Source: Delphinus delphis
Taxonomy: Eukaryota > Chordata > Mammalia > Artiodactyla > Delphinidae
Direction: 5' to 3'
Assembly (NCBI RefSeq): GCF_949987515.2
Contig: NC_082696.1
Coordinates: 134,001-198,000 of the forward strand
DNA length: 64,000 nt
Shown: piece by piece, positions 24,951 to 38,580 of the stretch
Numbering within the stretch: position 1 is the first letter of the stretch
How the letters are laid out: every line of letters begins with the position of its first letter
Translations under genes and position numbers: made by a program
Notes under the pieces: generated by a model
Seen by the model: only the letters and a program-made list of their open reading frames with translations
The model's database searches: none
What the model was told of the DNA's origin: nothing

Positions 24951-26458
24951 CGTTGTCGTACCCTCACCTGGACCCTAAACCGTCCCCGTCCCCTAACCCT
25001 AACCCTAGCGCAAACCCTAACCCTAACCCTTCCCCGAAGCCTGACCCTCACCCGTCCCCTAATCCTAACCCGTACGCTAACGCTCACCCGCGCCCTCACA
25101 CGTACGCTCCCCCTAAAGCATTGTCGTACCCTCACCTGGATTCTAAACCGTCCCCGTCCCCTAACCCTAACCCTAGCCCGAACCCTAACCCTAACCCTTC
25201 CCCGAAGCCTGACCCTCACCCGTCCCCTAATCCTAACCCGTACGCTAACGCTCACCCGCACCCTCACACGTACGCTCCACCTAAAGCGTTGTCGTACCCT
25301 CACCTGGACCCTAAACCGTCCCCGTCCCCTAACCCTAACCCTAGCCCGAACCCTAACCCTAACCCTTCTCTGAAGCCTTAGCCTCACCCGTCCACTAATC
25401 CTAACCCGTACGCTAACGCTCACCCGCGCCCTCACACGTACGCTCCCCCTAAAGCGTTGTCGTACCCTCACCTGGACCCTAAACCGTCCCCGTCCCCTAA
25501 CCCTAACCCTAGCCCGAACCCTAACCCTAACCCTTCCCCGAAGCCTGAGCCTCACCTGTCCCCTAATCCTAAGCCGTACGCTAACGCTCACCCGCACCCT
25601 CACACGTACGCTCCCCCTAAAGCGTTGTCGTACCCTCACCTGGACCCTAAACCGTCCCCGTCCCCTAAGCCTAACCCTAGCCCGAACCCTCACCCTAACA
25701 CTTCTCTGAAGCCTTAGCCTCACCCGTCCACTAATCCTAACCCGTACGCTAACGCTCACCCGCGCCCTCACACGTACGCTCCCCCTAAAGCGTTGTCGTA
25801 CCCTCACCTGGACCCTAAACCGTCCCCGTCCCCTAACCCTAACCCTAGCCCGAACCCTAACCCTAACCCTTCCCCGAAGCTTGACCCTCACCCGTCCCCT
25901 AATCCTAACCCGTACGCTAACGCTAACCCGCGCCCTCACACGTACGCTCCCCCTAAAGCGTTGTCGTACCCTCACCTGGACCCTAAACCGTCCCCGTCCT
26001 CTAACCCTAACCCTAGCCTGAACCCTAACCCTAACCCTTCCCCGAAGCCTGAACCTCACCCGTCCCCTAATCCTAACCCGTACGCTAACGCTAACCCACG
26101 CCCACACACGTACGCTCCCCCTAAAGCGTTGTCGTACCCTCACCTGGACCCTAAACCGTCCCCGTCCCCTAACCCTAACCCTAGCCCGAACCCTAACCCT
26201 TCCCCGACGCCTGACCCTCACCCGTCCCCTAATCCTAACCCGTACGCTAACGCTCACCCGCGCCCTCACACGTACGCTCCCCCTAAAGCGTTGTCGTACC
26301 CTCACCTGGACCCTAAACCGTCCCCGTCCCCTAACCCTAACCCTAGCCCGAACCCTAACCCTAAACCTTCTCTGAAGCCTTAGCTTCACCCGTCCACTAA
26401 TCCTAACCCGTACGCTAACGCTCACCCGCGCCCTCACACGTACGCTCCCCCTAAAGCG
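24951..26458 (+). repeat. Monomer tract containing a one-hexamer deletion near 26,195
   Basis: About nine units with TAG markers at 25381, 25717 and 26383. Near 26,190-26,205 the unit reads CCGAAC-CCTAAC-CCTTCC, with one CCTAAC hexamer missing compared with neighbouring units. That unit is 162 bp long, and hexamer phase is kept. The unit also has CCGACG for CCGAAG. Loss of one hexamer within the perfect-repeat core is what replication slippage between adjacent telomeric hexamers would produce. Nothing else is present. Confidence 0.78.
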
Positions 26459-28808
26459 TTGTCATACCCTCACCTGGACCCTAAACCGTCCCCTTCCCCT
26501 AACCCTAACCCTAGCCCGAACCCTAACCCTAACCCTTCCCCGAAGCCTGACCCTCACCCGTCCCTTAATCCTAACCCGTACGCTAACTCTAACCCGCGCC
26601 CTCACACGTACGCTCCCCCTAAAGCGTTGTCGTACCCTCACCTGGACCCTAAACCGTCCCCGTCCCCTAACCCTAACCCTACCCCGAACACTAACCCTAA
26701 ACCTTCCTCGAAGCCTGAACCTCACCCGTCCCCTAATCCTAACCCGTACGCTAACGCTAACCTGCGCCCACACACGTACGCTCCCCCTAAAGTGTTGTCG
26801 TACCCTCACCTGGACCCTAAACCGTCCCCGTCCCCTAACCCTAACCCTAGCCCGAACCCTAACCCGAACACTTCCCCGAAGCCTGACCCTCACCGGTCCC
26901 CTAATTCTAACCCGTACGCTAACGCTCACCCGTGCCCTCACACGTACGCTCCCCCTAAAGCGTTGTCGTACCCTCACCTGGACCCTAAACTGTCCCCATC
27001 CCCAACCCTAACCCTAGCCCGAACCCTAACCCTAACCCTTCCCCGAAGCCTGAGCCTCACCTGTCCCCTAATCCTAAGCCGTACGCTAACGCTCACCCGC
27101 ACCCTCACACGTACGCTCCCCCTAAAGCGTTGTCGTACCCTCACCTGGACCCTAAACTGTCCCCGTCCCCTAAGCCTAACCCTAGCCCGAACCCTAACCC
27201 TAACCCTTCTCTGAAGCCTTAGCCTCACCCGTCCACTAATCCTAACCCGTATGCTAACGCTAACCCGCGCCCTCACACGTACGCTCCCCCTAAAGCGATC
27301 TCGTACCCTCACCTGAACCCTAAACCGTCCCCGTCCCCTAACCCTAACCCTAGCCCGAACCCTAACCGTAACCCTTCCCCGAAGCCTGACCCTCACCCGT
27401 CCCCTAATCCTAACCCGTACACTAACGCTAACCCGCGGCCTCACACATACGCTCCCCCTAAAGCGTTGTCGTACCCTCACCTGGACTCTAAACCGTCCCC
27501 GTCCCCTAAGCCTAACCCTAGCCCGAACCCTAACCCTAACCCTTCTCTGAAGCCTTAGCCTCAACCGTCCACTAATCCTAAACCGTACTCTAACGCTGAC
27601 CCGTGCCCTCACACGTACGCTCCCCCTAAAGCGTTGTCGTACCCTCACCTGTACCCTAAACCGTCCCCGTCCCCTAACCCTAACCCTAGCCCGAACCCTA
27701 ACCCTAACCCTTCCCCGAAGCCTGACCCTCACCCGTCCCCTAATCCTAACCCGTACGCTAACGCTAACCCGCGCCCTCACACGTACGCTCCCCCTAAAGC
27801 GTTGTCGTACCCTCACCTGGACCCTAAACCGTCCCCGTCCCCTAACCCTAACCCTACCCCGAACCCTAACCCTAAACCTTCCCCGAAGCCTGAACCTCAC
27901 CCGTCCCCTAATCCTAACCCGTACGCTAACGCTAACCCGCGCCCACACACGTACGCTCCCCATAAAGCGTTGTCGTACCCTCACCTGGACCCTAAACCGT
28001 CCCCGTCCCCTAACCCTAACCCTAGCCCGAACCCTAACCCGAACCCTTCCCCGAAGCCTGACCCTCACCGGTCCCCTAATTCTAACCCGTACGCTAACGC
28101 TCACCCGTGCCCTCACACGTACGCTCCCCCTAAAGCGTTGTCGTACCCTCACCTGGACCCTAAACCGTCCCCGTCCCCAACCCTAACCCTAGCCCGAACC
28201 CTAACCCTAACCCTTCCCCGAAGCCTGAGCCTCACCTGTCCCCTAATCCTAAGCCGTACGCTAACGCTCACCCGCACCCTCACTCGTACGCTCCCCCTAA
28301 AGCGTTGTCGTACCCTCACCTGGACCCTAAACTGTCCCCGTCCCCTAAGCCTAACCCTAGCCCAAACCCTAATCCTAACCCTTCTCTGAAGCCTTATCCT
28401 CACCCGTCCACTAATCCTAACCGGTATGCTAACGCCAACCCGAGCCCTCACACGTACGCTCCCCCTAAAGCGTTCTCGTACCCTCACCTGGACCCTAAAC
28501 CGTCCCCGTCCCCTAACCCTAACCCTAGCCCGAACCCTAACCCTAACCCTTCCCCGAAGCCTGACCCTCACCCGTCCCCTAATCCTAACCCGTACACTAA
28601 CGCTAACCCGCGCCCTCACACATACGCTCCCCCTAAAGCGTTGTCGTACCCTCACCTGGACCCTAAACCGTCCCCGTCCCCTAAGCCTAACCCTAGCCCG
28701 AACCCTAACCCTAACCCTTCCCCGAAGCCTGAGCCTCACACGTCCCCTAATCGTAACCCGTACTCTAACGCTGACCCGTGCCCTCACACGTACGCTCCCC
28801 CTAAAGCG
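26459..28808 (+). repeat. 1,175-bp (7-unit) tandem duplication, diverged
   Basis: Segments starting at 26,459 and 27,634 share order at an offset of 1,175 (seven units minus one). Shared features are CCTACCCCGAAC (26680, 27852), AATTCTAACCCG (26903, 28078), CACCCGTGCCC and a one-base deletion CCCCAACCC (27003, 28178). They differ at many single sites, so this copy event is older than D or H. The deletion-bearing unit type also occurs near 36,741, 45,783, 47,629 and 63,917, marking a dispersed sub-family. Confidence 0.75.
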
Positions 28809-31800
28809 TTGTCGTACCCTCACCTGGACCCTAAACCGTCCCCGTCCCCTAACGCTAATCCTAGCCCGAACCCTAACCCTAACACTTCTCTGAAGCCTTA
28901 GCCTCACCCGTCCACTAATCCTAACCCGTACGCTATCGCTCACCCGCGCACTCACACGTACGCTCCCCCTAAAGTGTTGTCGTACCCTCACCTGGACCCT
29001 AAACCGTCCCCGTCCCCTAACCCTAACCCTAGCCCGAACCCTAACCCTAACCCTTCCCCGAAGCCTGACCCTCACCCGTCCCCTAATCCTAACCCGTACG
29101 CTAACGCTCACCCGCGCCCTCACACGTACGCTCCCCCTAAAGCGTTGTCGTACCCTCACCTGGACCCTAAACCGTCCCCGTCCCCTAACCCTAACCCTAG
29201 CCCGAACCCTAACCCTAACCCTTCAACGAAGCCTGAGCCTCACCTGTCCCCTAATCCTAAGCCGTACGCTAACGCTCACCCACAACCTCACACGTACGCT
29301 ACCCCTAAAGCGTTGTCGTACCCTCACCTGGACCCTAAACCATCCCCGTCCCCTAAGCCTAACCCTAGCCCGAACCCTAACCCTAACCCTTCTCTGAATC
29401 CTTAGCCTCACCCGTCCACTAATCCTAACCCGTACGCTAACGCTCACCCGCGCCCTCACACGTACGCTCGCCCTAAAGCGTTGTCGTACCCTCACCTGGA
29501 CCCTAAACCGTCCCCGTCCCATAACCCTAACCCTAGCCCGAACCCTAACCCTAATCCTTCCCCGAAGCCTGAGCCTCACCCGTCCCCTAATCCTAACCCG
29601 TACGCTAACGCTAACCCGCGCCCTCACACGTACGCTCGCCCTAAAGCGTTGTCGTACCCTCACCTGGACCCTAAACCGTCCCCGTCCCCTAACCCTAACC
29701 CTAGCCCGAACCCTAACCCTAAATCTTCCCCTAAGTCTGACACTCACCCGTCCCCTAATCCTAACCCGTACGCTAACGCTCTCCCGCGCCCTCACACGTA
29801 CGCTCCGCCTAAAGCGTTGTCGTACCCTCACCTTGACCCTAAACCGTCCCCGTCCCCTAACCCTAACCCTAGCCCGAACCCTAACCCTAACCCTTCCCCG
29901 AAGCCTGACCCTCACCCGTCCCCTAATCCTAACCGTACGCTAACGCTCACCCGCGCCCTCACACGTACGCTCCCCCTAAAGCGTTGTCGTACCCTCACCT
30001 GGGTCCTAAACCGTCCCCGTCCCCTAACCCTAACCCTAGCCCGAACCCTAACCCTAACCTTCCCCGAAGCCTGAGTCTCACCCGTCCCCTAATCCTAACC
30101 CGTACGCTAACGCTAACCCGCGCCCTCACATGTACGCTCCCCCTAAAGCGTTGTCGTACACTCACCTGGACCCTAAACGGTCCCCGTCCCCTAACCCTAA
30201 CCCTAGCCCGAACCCTAACCCTAACCCTTCCCTGAAGCCTGACACTCACACGTCCCCTAATTCTAACCCGTACGCTAACGCTCACCCGCTCCCTCACACG
30301 TACGCTCCCCCTAAAGCGTTGTCGTACCCTCACCTGGACCCTAAACCGTCCCCGTCCCCTAACCCTAACCCTAGCCTGAACCCTAACCCTAACCCTTCCC
30401 CGAAGCCTGACCCTCACCCGTCCCCTAATCCTAACACGTACGCTAACGCTACCCCGCTCCCTCACACGTATGCTCCCCCTAAAGCGTTGTCGTACCCTCA
30501 CCTGGACCCTAAACCGTCCCCGTCCCCTAACCCTAACCCTAGCCCGAACCCTAACCCTAACACTTCCCCGAAGCCTGACCCTCACCCGTCCCCTAATCCT
30601 AACCCGTACGCTAAGGCTAACCTACGCCCTCACACGTACTCTCCCCGTAAAGCGTTGTCGTACCCTCACCTGGACCCTAAACCGTCCCCGTCCCCTAACC
30701 CTAACCCTCGCCCGAACCCTAACCTTAACCCTTCCCCGAAGCCTGAGCCTCACCCGTCCCCTAATCCTAACCCGTACGCTAACGCTAACCCGTGCCCTCA
30801 CACGTACGCTTCTCCTAAAGCGTTGTCGTACCCTCACCTGGACCCTAAACCATCCCCGTCCCCTAACCCTAACCCTAGCCCGAACCCTAACCCTAACCCT
30901 TCCTTGAAGCCTGACCCTCACCCGTCCCCTAATCCTAACCCGTACGCTAACGCTAACTCGCGCCCTCACACGTACGCTCCCTCTAAAGCGTTGTCGTACC
31001 CTCACCTGCACCCTAAACCGTCCCCGTCCCCTAACCCTAACCCTAGCCCGAACGCTAACCCTACCCCTTCCCTGAAGCCTGACCCTCACCCGTCCCCTAA
31101 TCCTAACCCGTACGCTAACCCTAACCCACGCCCTCACACGTATGCTCCCCGTAAAGCGTTGTCGTACCCCCACCTGGACCCTAAACCGTCCCCGTCCCCT
31201 AACCCTAACCCTAGCCCAAACCCTATCCCTAACCCTTCCCCGAAGCCTGAGCCTCACCCGTCCCCTAATCCTAACCCCTACACTAACGCTAAGCCGCGCC
31301 CTCACACGTACTCTCCCCCGTAAGCGTTGTCGTACCCTCACCTGGACCCTAAACCGTCCCCGTCCCCTAACCCTAACCCTAGCCCGAACCCTAACCCCAA
31401 CCCTCCCCCGAAGCCTGACCCTCACCCGTCCCCTAATCCTAACCCGAACGCTAACGCTAACCCACCCCCTCACACGTACGCTCCACCTAAAGCGTTGTCG
31501 TACACTCACCTGGATCCTAAACCGTCCCCGTCCCCTAACCCTAACCCTAGCTCGAACCCTAAACCTAACCCTTCCCCGAATCCTGACCCTCACCCGTCCC
31601 CTAATCCTAACCCGAACGCTAAAGCTAACCCGCGCCCTCACACGTACGCTCCCCCTAAAGCGTTGTCGTACCCTCACCTGGACCCTAAACCGTCCCCGTC
31701 CCCTATACCTAACCCTAGCCCGAACCCTAACCCTAACCCTTCCCCGAAGCCTGACCCTCACCTGTCCCCTAATCCTAACCCGTACGCTAACGCTAACCCG

Positions 31801-33179
31801 CGCCCTCACACGTACGCTCCCCCTAAAGCGTTGTCGTACCCTCACCTGGACCCTAAACCGTCCCCGTCTGCAAAGCCTAACCCTAGCCCGAACCCTATCA
31901 CTAACCTTTCTCTGAAGCCTTAGCCTCACCCGTACACTAATCCTAACCCGTACACTAACGCTCCCCCACGCCCTCACACGTACGCTCCCCCTAAAGCGTT
32001 GTCGTACCCTCACCTGGACCCTAAACCGTCCCCGTCCCCTAACCCTAACCCTAGCCCGAACACTAACCCTAACCCTTCCCCGAAGCCTGACCCTCACCCG
32101 TCCCCTAATCCTAACCCGTACGCTAACGCTCACCCGCGCCCTCACACGTACGCTCCCCCTAAAGCGTTGTCGTACCCTCACCAGGACCCTAAACCGTCCC
32201 CGTCCCCTAACCCTAACCCTAGCCCGAACCCTAACCCTAACCCTTCCCCGAAGCCTGAGCTTCAACTGTCCCCTAATCCTAAGCAGTACGCTAACGCTAA
32301 CCCGCGCCCTCACACGTACGCTCCCCCTAAAGCGTTGTCGTACCCTCACCTGGACCCTAAACCGTCCCCGTCCCCTAACCCTAACCCTAGCCCGAACCCT
32401 AACCCTAACCCTTCCCCGAAGCCTGAGCCTCACCTGTCCCCTAATCCTAACCCGTACGCTAACGCTCACCCGCACCCTCACACGTACGCTCCCCCTAAAG
32501 CGTTGTCGTACCCTCACCTGGACCCTAAACCGTCCCCGTCCCCTAAGCCTAACCCTAGCCCGAACCCTAACCCTAACCCTTCCCCGAAGCCTGAGCCTCA
32601 ACTGTCCCCTAATCGTAAGCCGTACGCTAACGCTAACCCGCGCCCTCACACGTACGCTCCCCCTAAAGCGTTGTCGTACCCTCACCTGGACCCTAAACCG
32701 TCCCCGTCCCCTAACCCTAACCCTAGCCCGAACCCTAACCCGAACTCTTCCCCGAAGCCTGACACTCACCCGTCCCCTAATCCTAACCCATACGCTAACG
32801 CTAACCCGCTCCCTCACACGTACGCTCCCCCTAAAGCGTTGTCGTACCCTCACCTGGACCGTAAACCGTCCCCGTCCCCTAACCCTAACCCTAGTCCGAA
32901 CCCTAACACGAACCCTTCCCCGAAGCCTGACCCTCACCGGTCCCCTAATCCTAACCCGTACGCTAACGCTCACCCGCGCCCTCACACGTACGCTCCCCCT
33001 AAAGCGTTGTCGTACCCTCACCTGGACCCTAAACCGTCCCCGTCCCCTAACCCTAACCCTAGCCCGAACCCTAACCCTAACCCTTCCCCGAAGCTTGAGC
33101 CTCACCTGTCCCCTAATCCTAACCCGTACGCTAACGCTCACCCGCACCCTCACACGTACGCTCCCCCTAAAGCGTTGTC
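28809..33179 (+). repeat. Mosaic monomer tract with private deletions
   Basis: About 26 units without a clear long local duplication. Private one-base deletions lie near 29934 (CCTAACCGTACG) and 30058 (CCTAACCTTCCCC). TAG markers are at 28901, 29405 and 31923. Near 31,320 a unit reads CTCCCCCGTAAGCG, a substitution that places TAA in the otherwise open Pro-rich frame. The part from about 30,600 to 31,650 has the unit order seen near 10.6 and 20.5 kb, including GGATCC at 31512-31517. No unrelated sequence is present. Confidence 0.72.
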
Positions 33180-34800
33180 GTACCCTCACCTGGACCCTAA
33201 ACCGTCCCCGTCCCCTAAGCCTAACCCTAGCCCGAACCCTAACACTAACCTTTCTCTGAAGCCTTAGCCTCACCCGTCCACTAATCCTAACCCGTACGCT
33301 AACGCTCAACCACGCCCTCACACGAACGCTCCCCCTAAAGCGTTGTCGTACCCTCACCTGGACCCTAAACCGTCCCCGTCCCCTAACCCTAACCCTAGCC
33401 CGAACCCTAACCCTAACCCTTCCCCGAAGCCTGACCCTCACCCGTCCCCTAATCCTAACCCGTACGCTAACGCTAACCCGCGCCCTCACACGTACGCTCC
33501 CCCTAAAGCGTTGTCGTACCCTCACCTGGACCCTAAACCGTCCCCGTCCCCTAACCCTAACCCTAGCCCGAACCCTAACCCTAACACTTCCCCGAAGCCT
33601 GACCCTCACCCGTACCCTAATCCTAACCCGTACGCTAACGCTAACCCACGCCCACACACGTACGCTCCCCCAAAGCGTTGTCGTACCCTCACCTGGACCC
33701 TAAACCGTCCCCGTCCCCTAACCCTAACCCTAGCCCGAACCCTAACCCTAACCCTTCCCCGAAGCCTGACCCTCACCCGTCCCCTAATCCTAACCCGTAC
33801 GCTAACGCTAACCCGCGCCCTCACATGTACGCTCCCCCTAAAGCGTTGTCGTACCCTCACCTGGACCCTAAACCGTCCCCATCCCCTAACCCTAACCCTA
33901 GCCCGAACCCTAACCCTAACCCTTCCCCGAAGCCTGACCCTCACAATCCCCTAATCCTATCCCGTACGCTAACGCTCACCCGCACCCTCACACGTACGCT
34001 CCCCCTGAAGCGTTGTCGTACCCTCACCTGGACCCTAAACCGTCCCCGTCCCCTAACCCTAACCCTAGCCCGAACCCTAACCCTAACCCTTCCCCGAAGC
34101 CTGACCCTCACCCGTCCCCTAATCCTAACCCGTACGCTAACGCTAACCCGCGCCCTCACACGTACGCTCCCCCTAAAGTGTTGTCGTACCCTCACCTGGA
34201 CCCTAAACAGTCCCCGTCCCCTAACCCTAACCCTAGCCCGAACCCTAACCCTAAACCTTCCCCGAAGCCTGACTCTCACCCGTCCCCTAATCCTAACCCG
34301 TACGCTAACGCTAACCCGCGCCCTCACACGTACGCTCCCCCTAAAGCATTGTCGTACCCTCACCTGGACCCTAAACCGTCCCTGTCCCCTAACCCTAACC
34401 CTAGCCCTATCCCTAACCCTACCCCTTCGCCGAAGCCTGACCCTCACCCGTCGCCTATTCCTCACCCGTACGCTAATGCTAACACGCGCCCTCACACGTA
34501 CGCTCCCCCTAAAGCGTTGTCGTACCCTCACCTGGACCCTAAACCGTCCACGTCCCCTAACCCTAACCCTAGCCCGAAAGCTAACCCTAACCCTTCCCCG
34601 AAGCCTGACCCTCACCCTTCCCCTAATCCTAACCCGTACGCTAACGCTAACGCGGGCCCTCACAAGTACGCTCCCCCTAAAGCGTTGTCGTACCCTCACC
34701 TGGACCCTAAACAGTCCCCGTCCCCTAACCCTAACCCTAGCCCGAACCCTAACCCTAACCCTTCCCCGAAGCCTGACCCTCACCCGTCCCCTAATCCTAA
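33180..34800 (+). repeat. Third relative of block D
   Basis: The marker unit with ACTAACCTTTCTCTGAAG (33241-33260) is followed by units leading to CTCACAATCCCC (deletion near 33945), CCCCTGAAGCG and then the GTGTTG/AAACAGTCC cassette near 34,170-34,215, in the order found in D1 and D2. It differs from them by lacking the second and third D deletions, and by carrying its own deletion near 33670 (CTCCCCCAAAGCG), which also occurs near 46071 and 47916. The mixture of markers indicates recombination between D-type and F-type segments. Confidence 0.72.
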
Positions 34801-35521
34801 CCCGTACTCTAACGCTAACTCACGCCCTCACACGTACGCTCCCCCTAAAGCGTTGTCGTACCCTCACCTGGACCCTAAACCGTCCCCGTCCCCTAACCCT
34901 AACCCTAGCCCGAACCCTAACCCTAACCCTTCTCTGAAGCCTTAGCCTCACCCGTCCACTAATGCTAACCCGTACGCTAACGCTCACCCGCGCCCTCACA
35001 CGTACGCTCCCCCTAAAGCGTTGTCGTACCCTCACCTGGACCCTAAACCGTCCCCGTCCCCTAACCCTAACCCTAGCCCGAACCCTAACCCTAACCCTTC
35101 CCCGAAGCCTGAGCCTCAACTGTCCCCTAATCCTAAGCCGTACGCTACCGCTCACCCGCACACTCACACGTACGCTCCCCCTAAAGCGTTGTCGTACCCT
35201 CACCTGGACCCTAAACCGTCCCCGTCCCCTAAGCCTAACCCTAGCCCGAACCCTAACCCTAACCCTTCTCTGAAGCCTTAGCCTCACCCGTCCACTAATC
35301 CTAACCCGTACGCTAACGCTCACCCGCACCCTCACACGTACGCTCCCCCTAAAGCGTTGTCGTACCCTCACCTGGACCCTAAACCGTCCCCGTCCCCTAA
35401 CCCTAACCCTAGCCCGAACTCTAACCCTAACACTTCCCCGAAGCCTGACCCTCACCCGTCCCCTAATCCTAACCCGTACAGTAACGCTAACCCGCACCCT
35501 CACACGTACGCTCCCCCTAAA
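34801..35521 (+). repeat. Monomers between the D relative and the single-unit doublet
   Basis: Four to five units with TAG markers at 34945 and 35281. Variants include CCTCAACTGTCCCC with CCTAAGCCGTACG near 35,115-35,140, a linked pair that also occurs near 17,830, 32,270, 32,600 and 39,465. Nothing other than satellite is present. Confidence 0.7.
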
Positions 35522-35857
35522 GCGTTGTCGTACCCTCACCTGGACCCTAAACCGTCCCCGTCCCCTAACCCTAACCCTAGCCCGAACCCTAACCCTAACC
35601 CTTCTCTGAAGCCATAGCCTCACCCGTCCACTAATCCTAACTCGTACGCTAACGCTCACCCGCGCCCTCACACGTACGCTCCCCCTAAAGGGTTGTCGTA
35701 CCCTCACCTGGACCCTAAACCGTCCCCGTCCCCTAACCCTAACCCTAGCCCGAACCCTAACCCTAACCCTTCTCTGAAGCCATAGCCTCACCCGTCCACT
35801 AATCCTAACTCGTACGCTAACGCTCACCCGCGCCCTCACACGTACGCTCCCCCTAAA
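35522..35857 (+). repeat. Duplication of a single 168-bp monomer
   Basis: Two successive units (35,522-35,689 and 35,690-35,857) share a combination I see nowhere else in tandem: CCATAG in place of CCTTAG, CTAACTCGTACG, and AAAGGGTTG where other units have AAAGCGTTG. The offset is exactly 168. The same CCATAG and GGGTTG variants appear once more, not doubled, near 40,126-40,206. This is the smallest step of array growth visible in the window: one unit copied next to itself. Confidence 0.82.
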
Positions 35858-38580
35858 GGGTTGTCGTACCCTCACCTGGACCCTAAACCGTCCCCGTCCC
35901 CTAACCCTAACCCTAGCACAAACCCTAACCCTAACCCTTCCCCGAAGCCTGATCCTCACCCGTCCCCTAATCCTAACCCGTACGCTAACGCTAACCCGCG
36001 CCCTCACACGTACGCTCCCCCTAAAGCGTTGTCGTACCCTCACCTGGACCCCAAACCGTCCCCGTCCCCTAACCCTAACCCTAGCCCGAACCCTAACCCG
36101 AACCCTTCCCCGAAGCCTAACCCTCACCCGTCCCCTAAACCTAACCCGTACGCTAACGCTCACCCGCGCCCTCACACGTACGCTCCCCCTAAAGCGTTGT
36201 CGTACCCTCACCTGGACCCTAAACCGTCCCCGTCCCCTAACCCTAACCCTAGACCGAACCCTAACCCTAACCCTTCCCCAAAGCCTGACCCTCACCTGTC
36301 CCCTAATCCTAAGCCGTACGCTAACGCTCACCCGTGCCCTCACACGTACGCTCCCCCTAAAGCGTTGTCGTACCCTCACCTGGACCCTAAACCGTCCCCG
36401 TTCCCTAACCCTAACCCTAGCCCGAACCCTAACCCTAAACCTTCCGCGAAGCCTGAACCTCACCCATCCCCTAATCCTAACCCGTACGCTAACGCTAACA
36501 CGCGCCCACACACGTACGCTCCCCCTAAAGCGTTGTCGTACCCTCACCTGGACCCTAAACCGTCCCCGTTCCCTAACCCTAACCCTAGCCCGAACCCTAA
36601 CCCGAACCCTTCCCCGAAGCCTGACCCTCACCCGTCCCCTAATTCTAACCCGTACGCTAACGCTCACCCGTGCCCTCACACGTACGCTCCCCCTAAAGCG
36701 TTGTCGTACCCTCACCTGGACCCTAAACTGTCCCCGTCCCCAACCCTAACCCTAGCCCGAACCCTAACCCTAACCCTTCCCCGAAGCCTGAGCCTCACCT
36801 GTCCCCTAATCCTAAGCCGTACGCTAACGCTCACCCGCATCCTCACAAGTACGCTCCCCCTAAAGCGTTGTCGTACCCTCACCTGGACCCTAAACTGTCC
36901 CCGTCCCCTAAGCCTAACCCTAGCCCGAACCCTAAGCCTATCCCTTCTCTGAAGCCTTAGCCTCACCCGTCCACTAATCCTAACCCGTATGCTAACGCTA
37001 ACCCGCGCCCTCACACGTACGCTCCCCCTAAAGCGTTGTCGTACCCTCACCTGGACCCTAAACCGTCCCCGTCCCCTAAGCCTAACCCTAGCCCGAACCC
37101 TAACCCTAACCCTTCTCTGAAGCCTTAGCCTCACCCGTCCACTAATCCTAAACCGTACTCTAACGCTGACCCGTGCCCTCACACGTACGCTACTCCTAAA
37201 GCGTTGTCGTACCCTCACCTGTACCCTAAACCGTCCCCGTCCCCTAACCCTAACCCTAGCCCGAACCCTAACCCTAACCCTTCCCCGAAGCCTGACCCTC
37301 ACCCGTCCCCTAATCCTAACCCGTACGCTAACGCTAACCCGCGCCCTCACAGGTACGCTCCCCCTAAAGCGTTGTCGTCCCCTCACCTGGACCCTAAACC
37401 GTCCCCGTCCCCTAACCCTAACCCTAGCCCGAACCCTAACCCTAACCCTTCCCCGAAGCCTGAGGCTCACCTGTCCCCTAATCCTAAGACGTACGCTAAC
37501 GCTGACCCTCGCCCTCACACGTACGCTCCCCCTAAAGAGTTGTCGTACCCTCACCTGGACCCTAAACCGTCCCCGTCCCCTAAGCCTAACCCTAGCCCGA
37601 ACCCTAACCCTAACCCTTCTCTGAAGCCTTAGCCTCACCCGTCCACTAATCCTAACCCGTACGCTAACGCTCACCCGCACCCTCACACGTACGCTCCCCC
37701 TGAAGCGTTGTCGTACCCTCACCTGGACCCTAAACCGTCCCCGTCCCCTAACCCTAACCCTAGCCCGAACCCTAACCCTAACCCTTCTCGGAAGCCTTAG
37801 CCTCACCCGTCCACTAATCCTAACCCGTACGCTAACGCTCACCCGCGCCCTCACACGTACGCTCCCCCTGAAGCGTTGTCGTACCCTCACCTGGACCCTA
37901 AACGGTCCACGTCCCCTAACCCTAACCCTAGCCCGAACCCTAACCCTAACCCATCCCCGAAGCCTGACCCTCACCCGTCCCCTAATCCTAACCCGTACGC
38001 TAACGCTAACCCGCGCCCTCACACGTACGCTCCCCCTAAAGTGTTGTCGTACCCTCACCTGGACCCTAAACAGTCCCCGTCCCCTAACCCTAACCCTAGC
38101 CCGAACCCTAACCCTAAACCTTCCCCGAAGCCTGACTCTCACCCGTCCCCTAATCCTAACCCGTACGCTAACGCTAACCCGCGCCCTCACACGTACGCTC
38201 CCCCTAAAGCGTTGTCGTACCCTCACCTGGACCCTAAACCGTCCCTGTCCCCTAACCCTAACCCTAGCCCTATCTCTAACCCTACCCCTTCGCCGAAGCC
38301 TGACCCTCACCCGTCGCCTATTCCTAACCCGTACGCTAACGCTCACCCGCGCCCTCACATGTACGCTCCCCCTGAAGCGTTGTCGTACCCTCACCTGGAC
38401 CCTAAACCGTCCCCGTCCCCTAACCCTAACCCTAGCCCGAACCCTAAACCTAACCCTTCCCCGAAGCCTGACCCTCACCCGTCCCCTAATCCTAACCCGT
38501 ACGCTAACGCTAACCCGCGCCCTCACACGTACGCTCCCCCTAAAGTGTTGTCGTACCCTCACCTGGACCCTAAACAGTCC
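35858..38580 (+). repeat. Mosaic monomer tract with the CCCCAACCC deletion near 36,741
   Basis: About 16 units. The segment near 36,370-37,630 resembles 26.6-28.0 kb: CCCGTTCCCTAACC variants, AATTCTAACCCG near 36643, the one-base deletion near 36741, and CACCTGTACCC near 37216. From about 37,690 to 38,580 units carry the TCTCGGAAG marker form, CCCCTGAAGCG, GTGTTG and AAACAGTCC, as in the 16.5-17 kb and 34 kb regions. Nothing else is present. Confidence 0.72.
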
